DNA of 16,440 nt, taken from contig CAYFYB010000032.1 in the NCBI GenBank assembly GCA_964347345.1, positions 1-16,440 of the forward strand. Reading direction: 5' to 3'. The notes beneath the pieces are model-generated. The model had not been told where the DNA came from, did no database searches, and was given only the letters and a program-made list of their open reading frames with translations. Each line of letters opens with the position of its first letter. The stretch's first letter is position 1. Made by a program: the position numbers and the translations under genes. The DNA is from JAJISG01 sp964347345. GTDB taxonomy: Archaea > Thermoplasmatota > Thermoplasmata > RBG-16-68-12 > JAJISG01. This document shows, piece after piece, positions 1-7,410 of this stretch.

Positions 1-748
1 GAATCTGGCAAAAGGCGCGGACCCGAGGGGGCTGCTCGCGGAGATCTACGGCAAGGCGACAGGCTTCAGTAGCGGGAAGGGTGGAAGCATGCATGCCGCT
101 GATTTCCAGGCAGGCGTGTGGGGGGGCTACGGCGTCGTCGCCGAGACGATCCCCATTGCCGCCGGGATTGCCCTGGCCTTCCATCGTCGCAAGGAGAAGC
201 GCGTGGCCGTCTCCTTCTTCGGCGATGGGGCGGTGAATGCGGGGGCCTTTCACGAAGGGCTGAACCTGGCATCCATCTGGAAGCTCCCCGCAGTCTTCGT
301 CTGTGTGAACAACCAGTTTGCCGTCTCCACCAGGCCCAAGGATGTGACCGCGGTGGAGCGTATCTCTGACAGGGCCTTGGCCTACGGCATGAAGGGTTTC
401 TCCGTCGACGGGAACGACGTGCTGGAGGTCTACGAGACGACCAGGGCGGCGGTGTCCCGGGCGAAGATGGGGGAAGGCCCCACCTTCATCGAGGCGGTCA
501 CCTACCGGATGGAGGGACACTTCGTCGGTGATCCTGAGTCCTACAGGGACAAGGGGGAGGTGGAGGCCTGGAAGTCCAAGGACCCGATCCTCCGCCTCAG
601 AGAGAGGTTGTCAGGCGAGGGCTCGTTGTCGGACAGTCAGTGGAAGAAGATGGGTGACGAGGTCGCGGCGATTCTGAAGGAGGCCAGGCAGTTCGTTGAG
701 ACCAGTCCTGAGCCCGATCTAAAGGTTCTGGAAGAAGGGGGGGTTTGA
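1..748 (+). CDS. TPP-dependent dehydrogenase E1 component, alpha subunit (5' partial)
   Basis: This is the alpha chain of a thiamine-diphosphate E1 enzyme of the pyruvate/acetoin dehydrogenase type, which decarboxylates the substrate and passes the acyl group to lipoyl-E2. The frame is open from base 2, so the gene starts outside the window. About 248 residues are visible against roughly 320-330 for the family. In the visible part, GKGGSMH (residues 27-33) leads to the TPP/Mg motif, which begins with GDGA at residue 74, continues through FHEGLNLA and WKLP and ends at NN (103-104). The phosphorylation-loop-like YRMEGH is at 168-173. The ATG at 89 is an internal Met, not the start. The stop abuts the GTG of the beta gene with no spacer, so the two are surely cotranscribed. 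The FHEGLNLA and YRxxGH signatures favour the pyruvate/acetoin subtype over the branched-chain subtype. The exact substrate is inference. Confidence 0.93.
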   Translation, partial: NLAKGADPRGLLAEIYGKATGFSSGKGGSMHAADFQAGVWGGYGVVAETIPIAAGIALAFHRRKEKRVAVSFFGDGAVNAGAFHEGLNLASIWKLPAVFVCVNNQFAVSTRPKDVTAVERISDRALAYGMKGFSVDGNDVLEVYETTRAAVSRAKMGEGPTFIEAVTYRMEGHFVGDPESYRDKGEVEAWKSKDPILRLRERLSGEGSLSDSQWKKMGDEVAAILKEARQFVETSPEPDLKVLEEGGV

Positions 749-1729
749 GTGGCCGTCCTCAGCTACCGCACCGCCCTTGCCACCGCGTTGATCGAAGAGA
801 TGGAACGGGACGAGAGCGTCTTCCTCATGGGGGAGGACCTGAGCCCCGGTGGGGGCGCCTTTGGGGTGACCCTGGGGTTCCAGGACAAGTTCAGCCCCGA
901 CAGGGTCCTCAACACGCCCATCTCCGAGGAGGCCATGGTGGGATGCGCCGTGGGGGCGGCCCTCGCGGGAATGAGGCCTATCGTGGAGCTGATGCACATC
1001 GACTTCGCCCTGAGGGCAATGAACCCGATCGTGAACGACGCTGCCAAGATGCGCTTCTTCTACGGAGAGCGGGGTGCTCTCCCCGTGACGATCAGAGCGC
1101 CCGTGGTGGGGGAGTTCGGCGCGGGAGCAGAACACAGCCAGGCCATCTATCCAATGCTGCAGTCCGTCCCCGGTCTGACCATCGTTGCGGCTTCGGACTC
1201 GAGGAACGCCAAGGGCCTGCTCAAGTCCTCCATCAGGAGCAACGACCCGGTGCTCTTCGTCGAGCACGTTCGCCTTTTCAGGACGCGGGGAGAGGTGGAG
1301 GATGGTGAGCTCCTCATCCCCTTGGGAGAGTCGGAAATCCGTCGGAAGGGGGATGATGTCACCGTCGTCGCCACCCTCGGCATGGTATCCAAGGCGGAGA
1401 AAGCCGCGAAGACGCTGGAGTCCGAGGGGATTTCGACGGAGGTGATAGATCCCAGGACCATTGTTCCCTTGGACGCGGAACCCATCATCGAGTCCGTCAA
1501 GAAGACAGGGCGGCTAATGGTGGTGGACGAAGGCCACCTCCGGGGAGGATTTCAGAGCGAGGTGGCAGCCCTCTTTGCCACAACAGACGCCCTCTACAAC
1601 CTCGATGCGCCTGTGGTCATCCTGGGAGCGAAGAACATCCCGATTCCTGTGAGCAAGGGGTTAGAAGTGGCCCACTATCCCCAGGAGGAGAGCATCGCCG
1701 CGGCCGTTCGCAAGCTATTGGCCATGTGA
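749..1729 (+). CDS. TPP-dependent dehydrogenase E1 component, beta subunit
   Basis: This 326-residue protein is full length for an E1 beta chain. It pairs with the alpha chain to form the alpha2beta2 decarboxylase of a pyruvate, acetoin or branched-chain 2-oxoacid dehydrogenase complex. Visible signatures are GED (28-30), carrying the conserved Glu that activates TPP, TPISEEAMVG from residue 56, the region around HIDFALRAMNPIVNDAAK (83-100), and the conserved HSQ at 129-131. A transketolase C-terminal domain follows, with DVTVVATLGM and VIDPRTIVPLD. The start is GTG directly after the TGA of the alpha gene, with a purine-rich GGAAGAAGGGG run just upstream. The E2 partner lies about 9 kb away on the other strand. 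No E3 (dihydrolipoyl dehydrogenase) is in the window. The usual Pro-rich segment after PGL is replaced by AASDS, a mild departure. Confidence 0.94.
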   Translation: MAVLSYRTALATALIEEMERDESVFLMGEDLSPGGGAFGVTLGFQDKFSPDRVLNTPISEEAMVGCAVGAALAGMRPIVELMHIDFALRAMNPIVNDAAKMRFFYGERGALPVTIRAPVVGEFGAGAEHSQAIYPMLQSVPGLTIVAASDSRNAKGLLKSSIRSNDPVLFVEHVRLFRTRGEVEDGELLIPLGESEIRRKGDDVTVVATLGMVSKAEKAAKTLESEGISTEVIDPRTIVPLDAEPIIESVKKTGRLMVVDEGHLRGGFQSEVAALFATTDALYNLDAPVVILGAKNIPIPVSKGLEVAHYPQEESIAAAVRKLLAM

Positions 1730-1751
1730 GGGCTAGCGGTTGCCCGTGACG

Positions 1752-3278
1752 TCAAGCCTGCCCGTACATCTGCTTGATGAGGGATCGGTCCACCTTTCCT
1801 GAGCCCAGCTTGGGCAGCTCTTCCAGGAACTGAATGATAGTGGGCTTCTTGTAGCTGGCCATGAGCTTCTTGCAGTGCTCCACCACGTCCTGCTCCGTCA
1901 GCTTCATGCCCGCCTTGGGAGCAATGATGGCCTTGACCCTCTGCCCCCACTCCTCATCTGGAACGCCCAGGACGACTACCTCCGCTACCTTCGGGTGGGT
2001 GGAGAGGGCCTCTTCGACCTCCGAGGGGTAGATGTTCTCCCCGCCGCTGATAATCATGTCGTCCTTCCGTCCCATGATGTAGTATAGGCCCGCTTCGTCA
2101 CGCATTCCCAGGTCGCCAGTATGAATCCAGCCATTCCTGAACTTCTGGGCCGTTTCTTCCGGCCTGTTCAGGTAACCCGTGGCCACGCAGGGCCCGCGAT
2201 GTATGATCTCTCCCACTTCGCCCACGGGCACATCGTTCTCATCGTCGTCGACGATCCTGATGTCCACGTGGGTGAAGGTCCGCCCGTTGCAGTGAGGAGC
2301 CTTTCCATGGGCCTCCTCCTCCCTGAGAAAGAGGGTGCCATCGGCAGTCTCCGTCAAGCCGTATGCGTTCAGGACGGGGATGCCCTTCTTCGCGAAGATG
2401 TCCTTCAAGGGTCCGGGTACGGGCTCACCACCGGCCGCAATGGCTCGGAGAGAGCTTATGTCGTACTTCTCCCACCCTGGGACGCGGACCATCATCCTGA
2501 GAGCCGTCGGAATGACGAAAAACAGGGTCACCCTCTCCTTCTCAATGATGTCCCACATGGTCTCGGGCTCGAACTTCTTGCAGATGACCACCTTTCCGCC
2601 GACGTGGATGAGGGACAAGGTGAGGATGTTGAGGCCACCTGCATGAAAGAGGGGGGTTGGGTTGAGGGCCGCATCCCCCTTGGTGATCGACATGTCAATG
2701 ATGTAGTCGATGCTCTTGAAGAAGGTGTTCGCGTGGATCTGGGGGACGGCCTTGGGCCTCCCCGTGGAGCCGCTGGTGAAGAGGACCACGTTGATATCGT
2801 CCATGCCCGCGTGAATGCCTGGGGAGGTGTCCTTCTGGCCCCTGATGAGCTGGTCGTGGGCCAGGTCGCCATTCCCCGCTTCCCCGCGAACGCGGATGAA
2901 GTGTTCAACACCCGTGAGGTTCCCCCTGCAGGCCTCGAGCTTGTCGTAGAAGTCCATGTCACAGATGATGACCTTGGGGGAGGTGTCCTTGATGGAGTAC
3001 TCTATCTCCCTGGGAGCCCAGCGGTAGTTGGCCAGGGCCAGGCGACTTCCCAGCTTGGCAGACGCGAAGAAGTAGTCGAAGAACTCCACGGTGTTCTGAA
3101 AGATGCCGAAGAGGCTGTCCCCCTTCTCCACCCCCAGCTCTCTCAGGGCGTGGGCGGTCCTGTTGGCCCTCTCATCTAACTGCGAGTAGGTGTAACGGAG
3201 ACCCGCAGAGAAGTCCACCACCGCCACCCTGTCTGGAAAGTAGTCTCGCTTCTTCTCCAAAATGTAACCGAAGTTCAT
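1752..3278 (-). CDS. AMP-forming acyl-CoA synthetase / CoA ligase
   Basis: This ANL-superfamily enzyme activates a carboxylic acid with ATP to an acyl-adenylate and then to the CoA thioester. From the chosen start it has 508 residues, normal for the family. The motifs are present in order: P-loop TSGSTGRPK (about 168-176), YGLTE (306-310), TGDL (387-390), the hinge and C-terminal segment GRKDDMIISGGENIYP (403-418), and the catalytic lysine in GSGKVDR (K495). The start is placed at the ATG of MNFGYILEKK. A GGAGGTGA ribosome site lies at 3292-3299, and a TTG at 3287 is the alternative if tighter spacing is preferred. The upstream ATG at 3308 would have no ribosome site. It converges with the E1 beta gene, leaving a 22-base gap. 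The acid substrate cannot be read from the sequence. The family includes medium/long-chain and aryl acid ligases. Confidence 0.93.
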   Translation of the reverse strand: MNFGYILEKKRDYFPDRVAVVDFSAGLRYTYSQLDERANRTAHALRELGVEKGDSLFGIFQNTVEFFDYFFASAKLGSRLALANYRWAPREIEYSIKDTSPKVIICDMDFYDKLEACRGNLTGVEHFIRVRGEAGNGDLAHDQLIRGQKDTSPGIHAGMDDINVVLFTSGSTGRPKAVPQIHANTFFKSIDYIIDMSITKGDAALNPTPLFHAGGLNILTLSLIHVGGKVVICKKFEPETMWDIIEKERVTLFFVIPTALRMMVRVPGWEKYDISSLRAIAAGGEPVPGPLKDIFAKKGIPVLNAYGLTETADGTLFLREEEAHGKAPHCNGRTFTHVDIRIVDDDENDVPVGEVGEIIHRGPCVATGYLNRPEETAQKFRNGWIHTGDLGMRDEAGLYYIMGRKDDMIISGGENIYPSEVEEALSTHPKVAEVVVLGVPDEEWGQRVKAIIAPKAGMKLTEQDVVEHCKKLMASYKKPTIIQFLEELPKLGSGKVDRSLIKQMYGQA

Positions 3279-3291
3279 GTAACGCAAGCCC

Positions 3292-3331
3292 TCACCTCCA
3301 CGTTTCATTGGATAACGTTGGATTTATTAAT
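3292..3331 (-). promoter_or_regulatory. Promoter and ribosome site of the acyl-CoA synthetase gene
   Basis: On the minus strand an AT-rich TATA-like box (ATTAATAAAT, 3331-3322) lies about 26 bases before the GGAGGTGA ribosome site (3299-3292). Transcription would then begin at about 3300, giving a very short leader. The site was read by eye and not tested. Confidence 0.5.
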
Positions 3332-3402
3332 CCTTGCTCCAGGACGTGAGAGTGGAATGATGCGAATACCAGGATGGAACTGGGTTCCCGCAGCCACACA
3401 GG

Positions 3403-3412
3403 AATAATATAC
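3403..3412 (+). promoter_or_regulatory. TATA box of the small gene at 3433
   Basis: AATAATATAC is centred about 25 bases before the GTG at 3433. This is the spacing expected of an archaeal promoter making a leaderless mRNA that starts at the initiation codon. Confidence 0.5.
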
Positions 3413-3432
3413 CCGGAAGTTGATTCTTCTCT

Positions 3433-3708
3433 GTGCGGTCGAGAGCGGTCAGACGGCGCAAGCTCGAGTTCGACTCGCAGATGGTCTTCTCCCCCGAGAA
3501 GGCGAAGAGGGATTTCGACCTGGACCTAAGTGATCTTGCCTCCTATCGAGCCAAGAAGGGTCAAGCGGGGTCTCGCCACACATACTACGATATCAGGACG
3601 CCAGGTCGGGATGATTGGCTCAGCTCCCTATCCCGGGATGGGGCGTCCTGGGAGGACACGCGAGCGGAGATATTCAGCCAAGCCTCCTGGGTTGGACGTC
3701 GCCGATAG
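3433..3708 (+). CDS. Small unknown protein, paralogue of the product at 7156-7410
   Basis: I do not recognise this 91-residue protein. It is basic at the N-terminus (RSRAVRRRKL), followed by VFSPEKAKRDFDLDL and YRAKKGQAGSRH. This core is matched by the minus-strand gene at 7156-7410 (VFGTGEVKKEDLDFDL, YKARKGEGGTRH). In the 12-residue KG block, 7 positions are identical and the rest conservative, and several identical residues use different third bases, which points to selection on protein. The C-terminal half (after about residue 52) has no counterpart in the paralogue. The GTG start is the first in frame after a stop at 3421, and a TATA-like box 25 bases upstream fits leaderless expression. 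The gene ends two bases from the stop of the convergent PPOX gene. There is no signal peptide, membrane segment or cysteine. A nucleic-acid or ribosome-associated role would suit the basic core but is speculation. Confidence 0.6.
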   Translation: MRSRAVRRRKLEFDSQMVFSPEKAKRDFDLDLSDLASYRAKKGQAGSRHTYYDIRTPGRDDWLSSLSRDGASWEDTRAEIFSQASWVGRRR

Positions 3709-3710
3709 AC

Positions 3711-4139
3711 TCAGAGAGCCCCCCACGCCGTCACCTTGGTGGGCGTTACCTTGATGATGGGCCTCCCGGGGTCGTCCAGGTCCATATGGGCGTACTGCTC
3801 GTACCTGTCCCGAAGCAAGGCTACGGCCCTTCTCCGTTCCACCGGCTCGTCCAGAATCGTGGCAGTGCCCAGGACCAGGACGAAGGCAAGCTTCCGCCAG
3901 TCCTCGGTGTAGACATCTACGACGAGGGCGACCCGGGGGTTGGCGACTATGTTTCTGACCCGCTTCAGCCGCTCGGGCGCCACCTTCTTCGGCTTCTCGT
4001 CAACGGCGGTGTAGAAGAAGCCGTTGTCGTAGGCATAGCAGATGGGGATCACGTGGGGCTCGCCTCCTTCGCTCGTCGTGGCCAGCCTGGCCACCCTGTT
4101 GGCCTGGATGAAGGCCTCCTCCCTAGGCCCGAGCTTCAT
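3711..4139 (-). CDS. PPOX-class (Rv0121-like) F420/flavin-dependent protein
   Basis: This 142-residue protein has the split-barrel fold of the pyridoxamine-5'-phosphate-oxidase family, most like the probable F420-dependent subgroup typified by mycobacterial Rv0121. Supporting features are RVARLATTSEGGEPHVIPICYA (15-36), the VDEKPKK segment (46-52), RLKRVRNIVANPRVALVVDVY (57-77) with a following EDW, and KVTAWGA near the end. Members bind FMN or F420 and carry out two-electron reductions. The substrate is unknown. The gene starts 17 bases after the HpaB-family gene on the same strand, with a GAGAGG ribosome site, so the two are probably one operon. This makes it a candidate reductase or cofactor partner of that protein. 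An independent F420 role is equally possible, since cofD lies in the same window. Confidence 0.83.
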   Translation of the reverse strand: MKLGPREEAFIQANRVARLATTSEGGEPHVIPICYAYDNGFFYTAVDEKPKKVAPERLKRVRNIVANPRVALVVDVYTEDWRKLAFVLVLGTATILDEPVERRRAVALLRDRYEQYAHMDLDDPGRPIIKVTPTKVTAWGAL

Positions 4140-4156
4140 GGAATTCCTCTCAGGGG

Positions 4157-5599
4157 CTAGCGCTTGATGCCAGATGCAAGCCTCGCCATGGTCTCGTACC
4201 TTTCGAGCTCGGATTGGGCCAGTATGGCGAGTTTCTCGGCTTCCAGGGAGCCCTCCGCATGGATGGTGGTCACCTCCCAGAAGCCTCCGAGTTCTGAAGC
4301 GGTGAGATCGCGAATCATCTTGAAGAGCCTCAGCCTGTCCTCCGCGGGGACATCGTCTCGTCCCACCATGTACTTCCGCACGAACTTCCCGGTATCCTTG
4401 CCCAGGAGGTCCCCCTCAGAGGGCGCTGTGACCACGAGAGCTCCCGCGATGTCCTGCACAGACCGCACGGATTCGTGATAGTTGCTGGCGAAGTAGTACT
4501 TTGCCATGTTGGATATCACGGGGTCCGGCATGATCAGGCCGCTATCCTCGTCCTTGGTCGGGTTTTGGGCGGCGGCCTTCGTGAGGGCGCGGATGGTCTC
4601 GCAGTAGATGATGAGCCTGGTTATCTTGTCCCTCACGTGGTAGGCCCGCTCCGTTCCGTTGAACTTCGCCGCCAGGGAGGCGGCCCCCGCCAGGAGCTCT
4701 GCCGAGGCAATCTTGTAGGTGGAGGCCGTGAAGCGGTGGTAGGTGGCGAACACGTTGGCCAGGTATCCAGCGTGCTCCCACTCTCCCCTCATGAAGATCC
4801 TTGACTCTGGGACGAAGACATCATCGAAGATGACTAGGCCCTCCACAAACTCGAACCTGCTGCTGAGGGGGTACTCAAACTGGCTCTTGGGAGCCTCGCT
4901 CTTCTCCCTGCATATGATCTTGAGGCCGGGGGTGTTCGCTGGGACGGCAAAGGCCACGGCGTAGGCCGCGTCGGCCTCCGTCATGCTCCGCGTCGGCAGC
5001 ACGAAGATTTCATTGGTATACGGAGAGGTGGTGATGTGGGCCTTAGCCCCCCGGACGACCATTCCATCCCCACTCTCCTCCGCCATGTGGACGTAGAGGT
5101 CCTCGTCCTTCTGCTCCGAGGGTCGCTTGCTTCTGTCCCCCTTGACGTCGGTCATCGCTACCGCCAGGCTGAGGTCGTTGTCTTGGCAATAGCGTCTGAA
5201 CTCCCTCACCCTGGAGGAGTAATCTGTCTTGGCATGCTTGTCCATCCTTGCGGCCACAACTGCCATTGTGTTGAGGCCATCCCCACCTATCTCCTTTGCA
5301 AAGGGCGGAAGGCCACTTCGCAGGCGGCTGGTCGTCTCTATCAGCTCCCTACGGAGCAGGAGGTGTTCCGTCGTCCTCGGCTCCTGAAAGTACCTGGAAT
5401 AGACCCTCTCTCCTTCCCGGACTAGGGCAATCTCCTCATAGGCTGGGTTCTCGGCGAACTCGTAATCGAAGGCTGCATTATGGACGCCGACCCTGAGGGC
5501 CGGATGAGCCGTGACGTCCTCCACCCTCTTGCCCCCGAAGTAGACCTCCCGGCCATCCCGCAGGCTTTTCAAAAACACCTCCTTACTCCTTAGGCCCAT
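4157..5599 (-). CDS. HpaB/4-hydroxybutyryl-CoA-dehydratase family flavoprotein
   Basis: This 480-residue protein belongs to the acyl-CoA-dehydrogenase-fold family that holds 4-hydroxyphenylacetate 3-monooxygenase (HpaB) and 4-hydroxybutyryl-CoA dehydratase (AbfD). DVKGDRSKRPSEQ (151-163) followed by DLYVH, and VVRGAKAHITTSPYTNEIFVLPT (181-203), are typical FAD-domain segments. FDDVFVPESRIF (258-269) and the ATYHR segment (H288) also fit. AbfD holds a [4Fe-4S] cluster through three Cys and one His. Here the region that should hold the first two Cys (about 90-115) has none, and the position seven residues after H288 is Tyr. Only the His remains. A cluster-dependent dehydratase is therefore unlikely, and a reduced-FAD monooxygenase or related oxidoreductase is more likely. 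The ATG at 5599 sits about 9 bases after the predicted transcript start. It is followed by the PPOX gene in the same operon. Confidence 0.85.
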   Translation of the reverse strand: MGLRSKEVFLKSLRDGREVYFGGKRVEDVTAHPALRVGVHNAAFDYEFAENPAYEEIALVREGERVYSRYFQEPRTTEHLLLRRELIETTSRLRSGLPPFAKEIGGDGLNTMAVVAARMDKHAKTDYSSRVREFRRYCQDNDLSLAVAMTDVKGDRSKRPSEQKDEDLYVHMAEESGDGMVVRGAKAHITTSPYTNEIFVLPTRSMTEADAAYAVAFAVPANTPGLKIICREKSEAPKSQFEYPLSSRFEFVEGLVIFDDVFVPESRIFMRGEWEHAGYLANVFATYHRFTASTYKIASAELLAGAASLAAKFNGTERAYHVRDKITRLIIYCETIRALTKAAAQNPTKDEDSGLIMPDPVISNMAKYYFASNYHESVRSVQDIAGALVVTAPSEGDLLGKDTGKFVRKYMVGRDDVPAEDRLRLFKMIRDLTASELGGFWEVTTIHAEGSLEAEKLAILAQSELERYETMARLASGIKR

Positions 5600-5629
5600 G
5601 CACCAGCACCGCCCCTGGCAACGGCGAGA

Positions 5630-5639
5630 AATTATAAAG
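5630..5639 (-). promoter_or_regulatory. TATA box of the HpaB-family gene
   Basis: CTTTATAAT on the minus strand (5639-5631) lies about 35 bases before the ATG at 5599. A transcript start near 5608 would leave a leader of under 10 bases. The gap between this gene and the alcohol dehydrogenase stop (5600-5669) holds nothing else visible. Confidence 0.6.
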
Positions 5640-5669
5640 CTATTATCCGAGAGGGTCCCAGGAGGGTAT

Positions 5670-6710
5670 TCACGGAATCACCAGGGCCCTCACCACCTCT
5701 CCCGAGTCCAGCAGATGATAGCCCTCGTTGACCCGCTCCATGGGAAGCTTCTTCGTTACCATGCTGGCAACGTCGACGAGGCCTTCCTCCACCAAGGCAA
5801 CGATCTCCGGAAGCTCTGAGGGATTGTAGAGTCTGCAGCCGACAATCTGCTTCTCGAACCACATGAGGTGCTTTGAGGATACGCTGAAATTCCCCAGAGA
5901 ATAACCCGCGACGACGACCTTACCGCCGGGCTTGATGCTGCGCAGGGCCATCTCCGTGACTTCTACGGCCCCAGTCACGTCCAGGGCGACATCCGCACCA
6001 CCGTCAGCGATCTCAGCGATGTAACGAGACAGGTCCTCATGTTCCGTCGCGTTTACCACGTGTTCCAGCCCGAACCCCTCTAGCATCTTGAGCTTCCACT
6101 CTTTTCGGCCAACGGCTACAACCCGGGAGCCATAGGCCTTGGCGATCTGAGCCGCTGCCATCCCCAAACCTCCCGTGGCCCCGAATACGACCACGACATC
6201 GCCCTCCCCAATGCCGGCGATGCCCACGAGGGCGTGAAAGGGCGTGGCCACGGCGTCAGCAATGATGGAACTCTCCTCCATGGGCATTCCATCAGGCAAC
6301 CTGAAGACGTTCCGCGCTGGCATCGTAAGGTACTCCGCCAGTCCGCCATCCCTGTGTCCCCCGATGGAGGACAGGGAGTCGCAGAGGTTCTCCCTTCCCC
6401 GACGGCAGAATCCGCAGTCGCCGCAGGCTACGTGGGGTGCTACGATGACCCTGTCACCACTCTCAAGGCCTTCAGCCTCGGGACCCAGTTCCTCGACGAT
6501 GCCCGTGACCTCATGGCCGAGGATTATGGGAAAACCCTTAGGGGGCACAAGGCCACCCTTCAGGTAGTTCAGGTCTGTATGGCACAGGCCACAGGCCTTC
6601 ACCCGGATGAGCACTTCACCCTCCCTCGGGGCTGGTCTGGCGATTTCCTCCAGGAGGAGAGGATTCCGGGGCCAAGACCCTGCAGGTCCTGAAAAGATAG
6701 CTGCCCTCAC
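5670..6710 (-). CDS. Zinc-dependent medium-chain alcohol dehydrogenase
   Basis: This 346-residue MDR-family dehydrogenase interconverts an alcohol and a ketone or aldehyde using NAD(P). Candidate catalytic zinc ligands are C40 in CGLCHTD, H66 in GHE, and D152 in ADAVATP, replacing the more common Cys. The structural zinc lobe is complete: C96, C99, C102 and C110. The nucleotide-binding turn is GATGGLG (177-183). The ADAVATP segment recalls, from memory, 6-hydroxycyclohex-1-ene-1-carbonyl-CoA dehydrogenase and related acyl-CoA alcohol dehydrogenases, which would suit the CoA-metabolic surroundings. A generic alcohol dehydrogenase cannot be excluded. The start is GTG at 6710, with a TATA-like box about 40 bases upstream. 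It lies upstream of the HpaB-family gene on the same strand but has its own promoter. Confidence 0.92.
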   Translation of the reverse strand: MRAAIFSGPAGSWPRNPLLLEEIARPAPREGEVLIRVKACGLCHTDLNYLKGGLVPPKGFPIILGHEVTGIVEELGPEAEGLESGDRVIVAPHVACGDCGFCRRGRENLCDSLSSIGGHRDGGLAEYLTMPARNVFRLPDGMPMEESSIIADAVATPFHALVGIAGIGEGDVVVVFGATGGLGMAAAQIAKAYGSRVVAVGRKEWKLKMLEGFGLEHVVNATEHEDLSRYIAEIADGGADVALDVTGAVEVTEMALRSIKPGGKVVVAGYSLGNFSVSSKHLMWFEKQIVGCRLYNPSELPEIVALVEEGLVDVASMVTKKLPMERVNEGYHLLDSGEVVRALVIP

Positions 6711-6746
6711 CCTGAACCACCAGGCTGACTACCTCAGGTAAGTGCC

Positions 6747-6754
6747 ATATATAG
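6747..6754 (-). promoter_or_regulatory. TATA box of the alcohol dehydrogenase gene
   Basis: CTATATAT on the minus strand is centred about 40 bases before the GTG at 6710. This predicts a start near 6725 and a leader of about 15 bases. Confidence 0.55.
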
Positions 6755-6816
6755 TTTCGCGTCAGATCAGAGAGGAGAGCGTTAGGCGCCCGAAGCACGG
6801 CATCCTGATGGAACCC

Positions 6817-6831
6817 TGCTGCCGTGCAGCA
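6817..6831. repeat. Short perfect palindrome TGCTGC-CGT-GCAGCA
   Basis: Six-base arms around a three-base centre lie in the divergent spacer between the alcohol dehydrogenase and the zinc-ribbon gene. It could be an operator or a small hairpin. At this size chance is not excluded. Confidence 0.3.
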
Positions 6832-6904
6832 AAGGTTAAAGGAACGCGTCGCTGTAAAGAAGTAGATTGCATTGACCGAGAAAGAGGGGGAAGACACTGC
6901 CACC

Positions 6905-7159
6905 ATGGTGGAGTACCTCCTGGCTTCCGGCTACGAGGAGGTTTCTGGCTATCGATGTCCAAAGTGCGGTTCCGAGAGGGTCATTAGCAGTGGTGTAAGA
7001 ACCCTCTGGTCTAGTCCAGTGGACTCGGAGGCCCTGGGAACGGGTCTGGAGGTTAGGTGTGCTGATTGCCTTCACCATGAGTTCGTGACGCTTCCCGGAG
7101 AGACCGTCGACATCGATTCGAAGATTCCAGACTGGATCGGGAAGAAGTCTGGAAGCTAG
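6905..7159 (+). CDS. Small zinc-ribbon protein
   Basis: This protein of about 84 residues has two Cys pairs, C18-P-K-C21 and C52-A-D-C55, forming a single zinc ribbon. An acidic C-terminal tail (ETVDIDSKIPDW) follows. Its function is not recognisable. Such small ribbons occur in archaeal transcription, RNA and redox proteins. The ATG at 6905 is chosen because it is preceded by an AGGGGG run, though the spacing is long at 14 bases. A TTG at 6872 in the same frame would add 11 residues. It runs divergently from the alcohol dehydrogenase and converges on the small gene 7156-7410, their stop codons overlapping within CTAG. Confidence 0.7.
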   Translation: MVEYLLASGYEEVSGYRCPKCGSERVISSGVRTLWSSPVDSEALGTGLEVRCADCLHHEFVTLPGETVDIDSKIPDWIGKKSGS

Positions 7160-7410
7160 CACACGCAGGCGGATCTGGATACCCCACCACACCCTCTGCA
7201 GTATCCAGGCAGGGGATCTGATGGAGGCACAGACGGGCCGTGCCGCGTGCCGCCCTCACCCTTCCTTGCCTTGTATCTGGCGGTTTCAAGGCACAGGTCG
7301 AAGTCCAGGTCCTCCTTCTTGACCTCACCGGTACCGAAGACCAGGGCTGGCGAAAAGCGAAGGGATTCTGCTAACTTGCCACGTTTCCTTGCCGCCCTCT
7401 TTCTTGCCAT
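7156..7410 (-). CDS. Small unknown basic protein, paralogue of the product at 3433-3708
   Basis: I do not recognise the family of this 84-residue protein. The N-terminus is very basic (MARKRAARKRGKL). The core VFGTGEVKKEDLDFDL then YKARKGEGGTRH matches the 3433-3708 product. The C-terminal 30 residues (CRGCGG ... ACVC) contain four Cys and do not match the paralogue. They may be a small metal site or simply a diverged tail. The ATG at 7410 has a TATA-like CTTTATC (7445-7439) about 32 bases upstream, implying an almost leaderless message. The stop overlaps the stop of the convergent zinc-ribbon gene by 4 bases. The promoter and the core shared with the other copy are the main support that it is real. 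Confidence 0.6.
   Translation of the reverse strand: MARKRAARKRGKLAESLRFSPALVFGTGEVKKEDLDFDLCLETARYKARKGEGGTRHGPSVPPSDPLPGYCRGCGGVSRSACVC

Noticed and set aside
2121..3179. A 352-codon plus-strand open frame
   Set aside because: It is the antisense shadow of the acyl-CoA synthetase, whose motifs are complete. The plus-strand translation has no recognisable domain.
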